Shown: positions 1 to 4,251 of the stretch, piece after piece
Layout: each line of letters begins with the position of its first letter
Position numbering within the stretch: position 1 is the stretch's first letter
Assembly (NCBI GenBank): GCA_004347925.1
Contig: QNVD01000299.1
Coordinates: forward strand, 1-5,144
Length of the DNA stretch: 5,144 bases
Reading direction: 5' to 3'
Source: Hadesarchaea archaeon
GTDB taxonomy: Archaea; Hadarchaeota; Hadarchaeia; Hadarchaeales; WYZ-LMO6
Made by a program: the position numbers and the translations under genes
Notes under the pieces: model-generated
The model's database searches: none
What the model saw: the letters and a program-made list of their open reading frames with translations, nothing else
Told to the model about the DNA's origin: nothing

Positions 1-200
1 CTCCGCAGGTGATTCATGGTGAGGACCACGGGGGCCGCCCTCGTCAGGCTGGTGGTGAAGGCCCCCGCCGAGGGGACGGCGCCCTCCTCGCAGTAGAGGA
101 GGGCCAGGTCCAGACCCTGGGAGCGTATCCCCGCCCTCACCCCCGAGGCCTGGAAGCCCTCGGCCTCCGTCACCCCTCCCTTCAGCCTCCTCAGCTCCAT
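1..200 (-). CDS. argJ: ArgJ, bifunctional ornithine acetyltransferase / N-acetylglutamate synthase (N-terminal part)
   Basis: ArgJ moves the acetyl group from N-acetylornithine to glutamate, closing the acetyl cycle of cytoplasmic arginine biosynthesis; some members also use acetyl-CoA. About 66 N-terminal residues are visible and the rest lies beyond base 1, including the autocleavage site and catalytic Thr. Reading leftwards from ATG at 200, the protein has the family's opening GGVT (residues 8-11), then GFQASGVRAGI, DLALLYCEEG and the GAFTTS segment (usually GVFTTN), followed by AAPVVLT. The start is ambiguous. ATG at 200 gives the usual short lead to GGVT. An in-frame GTG at 209 would overlap the argC stop as GTGA. 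Neither has a well-spaced Shine-Dalgarno. The gene is third in the argG-argC-argJ operon and is very likely translationally coupled to argC. Identification is firm from the N-terminus; whether it is mono- or bifunctional cannot be seen. Confidence 0.9.
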   Translation of the reverse strand, partial: MELRRLKGGVTEAEGFQASGVRAGIRSQGLDLALLYCEEGAVPSAGAFTTSLTRAAPVVLTMNHLR

Positions 201-205
201 GCCTC

Positions 206-1234
206 TCACGGGCGCATGGGGAGGGCCTCCAGCCCCTTGGTCTCCTCTATCCCGAACCTGAGGTTCATGTTCTGGACGGCCTGTCCCGAGCCCCCCTTGA
301 GCAGGTTGTCGATGGCCGAGACCACCACCACCCATCTCCCGTCCTCGGAGACCTCCAGCCCTATGTCGCAGTAGTTGGAGCCCACCACGTAGTTCAGCTC
401 GGGCAGGCCCTCCACCACCCTCACGAAGGGCTCTCCGGAGTAGAACTCCCGGTAGAGCTTCAGCAGCCTCTCCCTCGAGCTCCTCTCCCTCAGGAAGACG
501 TGGGAGGTGGAGAGGATTCCCCTCACCACCGGGGCCAGATGGGGGGTGAAGCACAGACCCACCTCCTCCCCGGCCAGCTTCTCCAGCTCCTGCTTTATCT
601 CGGGGAGGTGGCGGTGGCGGGTGGCGGAATAGGCGCTCACGTTCTCACCGCACACCGGGTGATGCAGGTTCTCCCTCAAGCCCCTCCCCGCTCCCGAGGT
701 CCCGCTTATGGCGTCCACCACCACGCGGCCCGGATCCACCATCTTCCCCTTCATCAGGGGGGCCAGCGCCAAGATGGCCGCGGTGGGGTAGCATCCAGGA
801 TTGGCGATCAGGTCGGCCTTCCTTATCTTCTCCCTGTAGAGCTCCGGTAGCCCGTAGACCCCCTTCACCTCCGGGCTCTCATGCTTGGTGTAGTACTTCT
901 CGTACACCCTCACGTCATCGAACCGGTAGTCGGCGCTCAGATCCACCACCTTCGCCCCCTCCCTCAGGAGCCTGGGGGCCACCCTCATCGCCACGCCGTT
1001 GGGGGTGGCCAGGAAGACCAGCTCCGCCTCGGAACCCACCTTCCCGTAGTCAGGCTTCTCCACCTTCTCCTCCCCCACCAACCCGGAGAGGTGGGGGTGA
1101 AGCTCCACGAGGCGCGCCCCCGCGTGCTCCTCCCCGTACACCCCCACCACCTCCACCTCCGGGTGCCTGAGCAGTAGCCTCAGCAGCTCACCCCCGGTGT
1201 ACCCGGCCACCCCCACCAGGGCCACCCGGATCAT
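206..1234 (-). CDS. argC: N-acetyl-gamma-glutamyl-phosphate reductase ArgC
   Basis: This enzyme reduces N-acetylglutamyl 5-phosphate to the semialdehyde with NADPH, the third step of arginine synthesis. At 342 residues it is full length for the family. The N-terminal Rossmann motif GVAGYTGGE is at 8-16, and FLATPNGVAM follows at 74-83. The catalytic cysteine is Cys148 in NPGCYPTA. SGTSGAGR (178-185) and the HRHLPEI block (207-213, with the catalytic-region histidine) follow. The C-terminal DNLLKGGSGQAVQNMN at 309-324 is the standard signature. The ATG at 1234 overlaps the argG stop as ATGA, and a GAGG lies 8 nt upstream of it, so the start is well supported. Archaeal homologues can act on LysW-bound lysine or arginine intermediates (LysY/ArgC). 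The adjacent argJ and argG argue for the free acetylated arginine route here, but the sequence alone does not exclude dual use. Confidence 0.97.
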   Translation of the reverse strand: MIRVALVGVAGYTGGELLRLLLRHPEVEVVGVYGEEHAGARLVELHPHLSGLVGEEKVEKPDYGKVGSEAELVFLATPNGVAMRVAPRLLREGAKVVDLSADYRFDDVRVYEKYYTKHESPEVKGVYGLPELYREKIRKADLIANPGCYPTAAILALAPLMKGKMVDPGRVVVDAISGTSGAGRGLRENLHHPVCGENVSAYSATRHRHLPEIKQELEKLAGEEVGLCFTPHLAPVVRGILSTSHVFLRERSSRERLLKLYREFYSGEPFVRVVEGLPELNYVVGSNYCDIGLEVSEDGRWVVVVSAIDNLLKGGSGQAVQNMNLRFGIEETKGLEALPMRP

Positions 1235-2400
1235 CCTCTCATCCTCGGAACCCTTCCGTCCAGCCCGTGGAACTTGGTTACCGAGGCCGCCATCCTCTGG
1301 TCGAAGCCCGGGAGGTGGAAGGAGACGATCTCCCTGTCATAGAGGGAGTGGGGGGAGGACCTGCCCACCACCTGGGCCCTGCCGGGTGACAGCTCCACCC
1401 TGACCTCCCCCGTGACCCTCCTCTGGGTGGCCTCGATGAAGGCCTCCAGATCCTCCCTCAGGGGATCGAACCACCTTCCCCTGTAAACCATCTCGCTCCA
1501 CTTCTGATCCATCCTCTGCTTGACGGCCAGCTCCTCGCCCGTGAGCACCAGGGCCTCCAGGGCCCGGTGGGCCTCCAGGATCACCGTGGCCGCTGGGGCC
1601 TCGTACACCTCCCTCACCTTCAGGCCCAGGATCCTGTCCTCCATCACGTCTATGCGCCCTATTCCGTACCTCCCCGCCAGCCGGTTGAGCTCCCCTATCA
1701 GCTCCACCCCGCCCAGGCGTTTTCCGTTCAGGGAGACCGGGACACCCTCCTCAAAGCCGAGAGAGAGGGTGGTGGGCTCCCTGGGGGCCCTGGAGGGGTG
1801 CTGGGTGAGCTGGAAGGCCTCCTCGGGTGGAGGGGAGAGGGGGTCCTCCAGCTCCCTCCCCTCTATCGACCTTCCCCAGAGGTTCTCGTCCACGCTGTAG
1901 GGGGTGGAGGGGAAGGAGAGGCCGCACTTCTCCAGGTACCTCACCTCCTCCTCCCTCGTCAGGTTGAGCTCCCTGACGGGTGCGATGATGCGGAGCCCAG
2001 GGGCCTGCGAGGAGAGGGTGAGATCGAACCTGAACTGGTCGTTCCCCTTCCCGGTGCAGCCGTGGGCCACCGCCTCCGCCCCCTCCTCCAGGGCCTTCCT
2101 GGCCAGCCAGCTGGCGGTGGGGTACCGGGCGAGGGCGATGGAGAGGGGATACCCCTCATAGCAGCCGTTGGCCTTCACGCTCCTGAACACGTAGTCCCTC
2201 ACGAACTCCTCCTTGGCGTCGATGTAGAGGTGCTTCACCGCCCCCAGCTTCTTAGCCCTCTCCTCGGCCAGCCGGAAGAGCTCCGGCCTCTGGCCCACGT
2301 CCACGATGACGGTGATGACCTCAGCACCGTACCTCTCCTGGAGCAGGCGCAGGCAGGCACAGGTGTCGAGCCCACCGCTGAAGCCGAGCACCACTTTCAT
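1231..2400 (-). CDS. argG: Argininosuccinate synthase ArgG
   Basis: ArgG joins citrulline and aspartate with ATP to form argininosuccinate. It has 389 residues, slightly short of the usual 395-405. The N-terminal PP-loop SGGLDT is at 8-13, DVGQ at 34-37, HGCTGKGNDQ at 113-122 (HGATGKGNDQ is usual), and DENLWGRSIEG at 171-181. The synthetase domain has GRYGIGRIDVMEDR (243-256), VYEAPAAT (265-272) and a C-terminal tail with SLYDREIVSF. The segment at about 79-97, GCYEGYPLSIALARYPTAS, departs from the normally strict YPLSTALARPLIA. The reading frame is intact, so this looks like lineage divergence rather than damage. The gene is first in the arginine operon, 161 bp from the divergent plus-strand operon. 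A TATA box at 2427-2433 predicts a transcript start only a few bases before the ATG, so translation is probably leaderless. An AGGTGA lies 13 nt upstream of the ATG, too far for an ideal ribosome site. Confidence 0.97.
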   Translation of the reverse strand: MKVVLGFSGGLDTCACLRLLQERYGAEVITVIVDVGQRPELFRLAEERAKKLGAVKHLYIDAKEEFVRDYVFRSVKANGCYEGYPLSIALARYPTASWLARKALEEGAEAVAHGCTGKGNDQFRFDLTLSSQAPGLRIIAPVRELNLTREEEVRYLEKCGLSFPSTPYSVDENLWGRSIEGRELEDPLSPPPEEAFQLTQHPSRAPREPTTLSLGFEEGVPVSLNGKRLGGVELIGELNRLAGRYGIGRIDVMEDRILGLKVREVYEAPAATVILEAHRALEALVLTGEELAVKQRMDQKWSEMVYRGRWFDPLREDLEAFIEATQRRVTGEVRVELSPGRAQVVGRSSPHSLYDREIVSFHLPGFDQRMAASVTKFHGLDGRVPRMRG

Positions 2401-2426
2401 GTAAACAACATTTTCACCTACCCTCC

Positions 2427-2440
2427 AAATATAGGTTTTA
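2427..2440 (-). promoter_or_regulatory. BRE/TATA promoter of the argG-argC-argJ operon
   Basis: On the minus strand the sequence reads TAAAACC followed by TATATTT, a good match to an archaeal BRE plus TATA box in an otherwise GC-rich region. The box centre is near 2430. With the usual spacing of about 25-27 bp, transcription would start around 2403-2405, only a few nucleotides before the argG ATG at 2400. The match to consensus is seen directly; the start point and near-leaderless mRNA are inferred. Confidence 0.6.
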
Positions 2441-2450
2441 CCCCGCGGGG
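2441..2450. promoter_or_regulatory. Perfect palindrome CCCCGCGGGG, possible operator
   Basis: This 10-bp perfect inverted repeat sits immediately upstream of the argG BRE/TATA element and about 20 bp before the predicted TATA box of the divergent operon. It is placed where a dimeric regulator could act on either promoter. No regulator gene is visible nearby. In GC-rich DNA a G/C-only palindrome can arise by chance, so the operator role is only a suggestion. Confidence 0.3.
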
Positions 2451-2464
2451 AGCCTTCCGAGGGG

Positions 2465-2481
2465 GAGAGAAGTTTTTTTAT
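2465..2481 (+). promoter_or_regulatory. Likely BRE/TATA promoter of the MoaD-like/UPF0200/UPF0201 operon
   Basis: A purine-rich stretch GAGAGAAG (BRE-like) is followed by seven T and then AT (2473-2481), the most TATA-like element upstream of the plus-strand genes. Standard spacing puts the transcript start near 2502-2505, at the A-rich tract AGGAAAAAAA. That leaves a leader of roughly 55-70 nt before the first gene, which is long for an archaeon. The T run is not a perfect TATA consensus, so the call is moderate. Confidence 0.45.
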
Positions 2482-2527
2482 GGCGGCAGAAATACTCTGA
2501 AGGAAAAAAACAGAAAGGGAGTGTCTA

Positions 2528-2629
2528 GACGAAAAAGCGTCCCAAAGCCACCGGCGACCGAATGTATGTGATGGTAACCCTTCAAGGAGAGCTCGGTAAG
2601 AGAGCCGGTACTGGAAGCATTAGGCTTCC
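2528..2629 (+). promoter_or_regulatory. Possible RNA structure across leader and start of the MoaD-like gene
   Basis: Complementary segments seen by eye are: GACG (2528-2531) with CGTC (2538-2541); ACCGGC (2550-2555) with GCCGGT (2604-2609); inside that, ACCG (2557-2560) with CGGT (2594-2597); and, just downstream, GGAAGC (2613-2618) with GCTTCC (2624-2629) around a five-base loop. The nested helix would enclose all candidate start codons (2562, 2568, 2571). I do not recognise a riboswitch class. Short helices are easy to find in GC-rich sequence and the 3' half is also coding, so this is tentative. Confidence 0.22.
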
Positions 2630-2870
2630 CATAGACAACGAGGAGACCCTGGACTCCCTCCTGATGAAGCTGGGCAGGAGGCACCCCTCCGTGGTGGAGA
2701 GTGTCCTGGACCCCACCACGGGGGAGCTGAGCGACCGGTATCAGGTGCTGCTGAACAACCGCCCCGTGAGGCGCGTCCTGGGCATCCACACGAAGCTCAA
2801 ACACAAGGATGAGATAACCATCCTCCCCCTCCCCGAAGAGGAAAGCCAAGGTAACCCTCCGGCCGCCTAG
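2562..2870 (+). CDS. MoaD/ThiS-like beta-grasp (ubiquitin-like) protein lacking terminal Gly-Gly
   Basis: This is a 102-residue protein with the MoaD/ThiS small-sulfur-carrier layout. It has a first strand MVTLQGELGKRAG (4-16), an ETLDSLLMKLGRRHPSV helix (28-44), then VLLNNRPVRRVLGIHTKL (62-79) and the late KDEITILPLP (82-91), corresponding to the usual NGR...GL.T.L..GDEV.IFP block. Typical members end in a GG that is adenylylated and thiolated or conjugated. This one continues as EEESQGNPPAA and has no GG in this frame. It may therefore be non-catalytic, structural, or divergent from the sulfur carriers; a direct molybdopterin role should not be assumed. Starts at ATG 2562, GTG 2568 and ATG 2571 are all in frame, with no Shine-Dalgarno before any of them; 2571 gives the more family-like beginning. 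It is first in a plus-strand operon, and its TAG directly abuts the next gene's GTG. The first ~70 coding bases look less G+C-biased than the rest. Confidence 0.8.
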   Translation: MYVMVTLQGELGKRAGTGSIRLPIDNEETLDSLLMKLGRRHPSVVESVLDPTTGELSDRYQVLLNNRPVRRVLGIHTKLKHKDEITILPLPEEESQGNPPAA

Positions 2871-3434
2871 GTGTTCTCCTTGAGGGTGGTGGGACTGGTG
2901 GGGCTCCAGGGCGCGGGGAAGACGGAGGTGGCCAAGGTGGCCCTCTCCCTGGGCATCCCCTGCCTGCGCCTGGGGGAGATAGTGATCGCCGAAACGAGGA
3001 GGAGGGGGCTGGAGGTGAACGAGGAGAACGTGGGGAGGGTGGCCAACGCCCTGAGGGAGGAAGGGGGAAGGGGGGTGGTGGCCAGGCTCAGCCTGCCCCT
3101 CCTGAGGGAGAAACTGAAGGAGAGGGGCGTGGTGGTGGTGGACGGAATACGTTCGCTGGAGGAGGTGGAGGAGCTCAGGAGGGCCTTCGGGAGGGACCTG
3201 GTGGTGGTGGGGGTCTGGGCCAGCCCCTCCGTGAGGTACTCCAGGATAGCCTCCAGGAAGAGGGAGGACGATGCGGGGGACTACGAGCGCTTCCTCGAGA
3301 AGGAGAGGAGGGAGCTGAGGTGGGGGGTGGGGGAGGCCCTGGCCCTGGCCGATCACCTGCTCCTCAACGAGGGCACCCTGGAGGAGCTGAGGGAGAAGGC
3401 CCTGGAGCTCCTGAGGAGGGTGGCGCTGGAATGA
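2871..3434 (+). CDS. UPF0200 family P-loop NTPase (dephospho-CoA/adenylate kinase-like)
   Basis: This 187-residue cytoplasmic P-loop protein resembles small-molecule kinases of the dephospho-CoA and adenylate kinase type and matches the archaeal UPF0200 family, whose substrate I do not know to be established. The Walker A motif GLQGAGKT is at 11-18. VVVVDGIRS (87-95) is the Walker-B-like strand with Asp91. A lid-like basic segment SRKREDDAGDYERFLEKERRE (128-148) leads into WGVGEALALADHLLLNEGTLEEL (151-173), typical of the family. The GTG at 2871 directly follows the upstream stop. An in-frame TTG at 2880 is an alternative: it gives the more family-like start MRVVGLVG and has AGGTG (2869-2873) six bases before it. 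Its stop overlaps the next gene as ATGA. Walker A is intact, so nucleotide binding is likely; calling it CoaE would be over-annotation, because archaeal dephospho-CoA kinase is known from another family (DUF359). Confidence 0.88.
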   Translation: MFSLRVVGLVGLQGAGKTEVAKVALSLGIPCLRLGEIVIAETRRRGLEVNEENVGRVANALREEGGRGVVARLSLPLLREKLKERGVVVVDGIRSLEEVEELRRAFGRDLVVVGVWASPSVRYSRIASRKREDDAGDYERFLEKERRELRWGVGEALALADHLLLNEGTLEELREKALELLRRVALE

Positions 3435-3856
3435 GGATCAGGGTGGAGGCCGAGGTCAAGCCCAGCGAAGATCCCTCCAAGGTGGAGAGGGCGGTGAAGA
3501 ACCTCTTCCCCTCCCTCACGCTGGAGAGGAAGGAGGGGAGGGTGGAGGGAAGCTCGGAGGATCCCGCGGTGCTCTCCCACCTGAGGGAACTCCTCCGGCT
3601 GCAGGCCATCAGGGACTCCTCCAGGAGCGCCCTGCTGAAGGGGAGGAGGGAGGGCGGGCTGGAGTTCGGGCTGAACAAACAGGCGGCCTTCGTGGGCAAG
3701 GTGAGCTTCGCGGAGGGGGAGACCCCCCTCGGCCCCATCAGGGTGGTGATAGAGACCAGAGAACCGGAGCTGGTGGTGGACTATCTGGCCCCACCCACCA
3801 AGATGGGCAGGGCCCTGAGGGAGGTCCCCCTGGAGGAGCTGAAGGGGAGGGCCTAG
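3431..3856 (+). CDS. UPF0201 family RNA-binding-like protein
   Basis: This 141-residue protein has the archaeal UPF0201 pattern. It begins VEAEVKPSEDPSKVERAVKNLFP (5-27) and continues with the LRELLRLQAIRDSSRSALL helix (51-69). The conserved LNKQAAFVGKVSF (81-93) is followed by PLGPIRVVIE (99-108) and a VVDYLAPPTKMGRA ending (115-128). Family structures have an L5-like, RNA-binding-type fold; the actual RNA target is unknown to me. A longer reading from 3320 would overlap UPF0200 heavily and add low-complexity Gly/Pro residues, so the ATG at 3431 is preferred. It overlaps the previous stop as ATGA, with GGAGGG about 10 nt upstream. UPF0200 and UPF0201 are fused into one polypeptide in some archaea, so this coupling suggests a shared function. 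The TAG stop shares CTAG (3853-3856) with the convergent gene's stop. Confidence 0.88.
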   Translation: MRIRVEAEVKPSEDPSKVERAVKNLFPSLTLERKEGRVEGSSEDPAVLSHLRELLRLQAIRDSSRSALLKGRREGGLEFGLNKQAAFVGKVSFAEGETPLGPIRVVIETREPELVVDYLAPPTKMGRALREVPLEELKGRA

Positions 3857-4251
3857 GGAAGGGAGAGGAGGAGACCGAGGCTGAAGTAGCCCAGGGCGTT
3901 GTAGCCCTCCAGCAGGAAGACCCCGGCCAGCAGCCTCCACCCCTTCCCCCTGAGGAAGCGCCAGGGTCCCCTCCCCCTCCCCATCAGGAAAAGCTCAGGC
4001 GGTCCGGCCAGGGCCAGGGCGAGGAGGAAGAGGAGGAGGGAGGGGAGGGGGCCCAGCCACCTCCCCAGCAGGTACCCCGCCGGCAGGTAGCCCGCCCACC
4101 TCTCCAGCATGGCCAGCCAGGCGTGGGAGCGGGGGACGAGGATCCCCCTTCCCCGGTAGTAAGCCAGGATCCTGGGAAGGGTGAGGAGATCCACCACGGG
4201 CAGGAACCAGAGGAGGAGCCTGAGGGGGGAGACCTCACCGGAGGAGGGCAA
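3853..4251 (-). CDS. Small polytopic membrane protein of unknown function
   Basis: I do not recognise this 132-residue protein. It is strongly hydrophobic. Likely membrane segments lie near residues 11-31, 52-66, 71-90 and 107-130, with a GPLP turn (67-70) between the middle two. Two basic loops (YYRGRGILVPRS, 31-42, and the Arg/Lys-rich stretch 91-106) would both be cytoplasmic in a four-helix, N-out model. That topology is my inference from the positive-inside rule. No signal peptide or catalytic motif is visible. The start is a TTG at 4251, directly after the RNase Z stop (TGATTG), with no strong Shine-Dalgarno, so expression probably depends on coupling. No ATG occurs in frame before residue 48. 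The frame is open throughout, fills the space between two genes exactly and shows membrane-protein periodicity, which supports it being real despite GC-rich shadow frames. Confidence 0.72.
   Translation of the reverse strand: MPSSGEVSPLRLLLWFLPVVDLLTLPRILAYYRGRGILVPRSHAWLAMLERWAGYLPAGYLLGRWLGPLPSLLLFLLALALAGPPELFLMGRGRGPWRFLRGKGWRLLAGVFLLEGYNALGYFSLGLLLSLP

Noticed and set aside
2473..2510. T-run (2473-2479) and A-run (2504-2510) as transcription terminators
   Set aside because: No gene ends here. The T-run fits a TATA position and the A-run a predicted transcript start; both operons begin from this gap.
1567..2571. A 334-codon plus-strand open frame antisense to argG
   Set aside because: It lies opposite a canonical argG gene. 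Its translation is rich in Gly, Pro, His and Leu with no domain, as expected of a GC-rich shadow frame, and it runs through the promoter region into the next gene's start.
2510..2600. Resemblance of the leader to GEMM (c-di-GMP), cobalamin or TPP riboswitch fragments, such as CAAAGCCACCGG
   Set aside because: Only short matches are present; the conserved partner elements of those classes are missing or out of order.
2521..2640. Possible tRNA gene in the intergenic region on either strand
   Set aside because: No GTTCRANNC T-arm signature or acceptor-stem pairing found.
2478..3356. A 292-codon minus-strand open frame opposite the MoaD-like and UPF0200 genes
   Set aside because: The translation is Pro/His/Gln-rich low complexity, and the opposite strand has clear family motifs including Walker A.
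3353..3940. Minus-strand open frames opposite UPF0201
   Set aside because: Low-complexity composition and full overlap with a conserved plus-strand gene.
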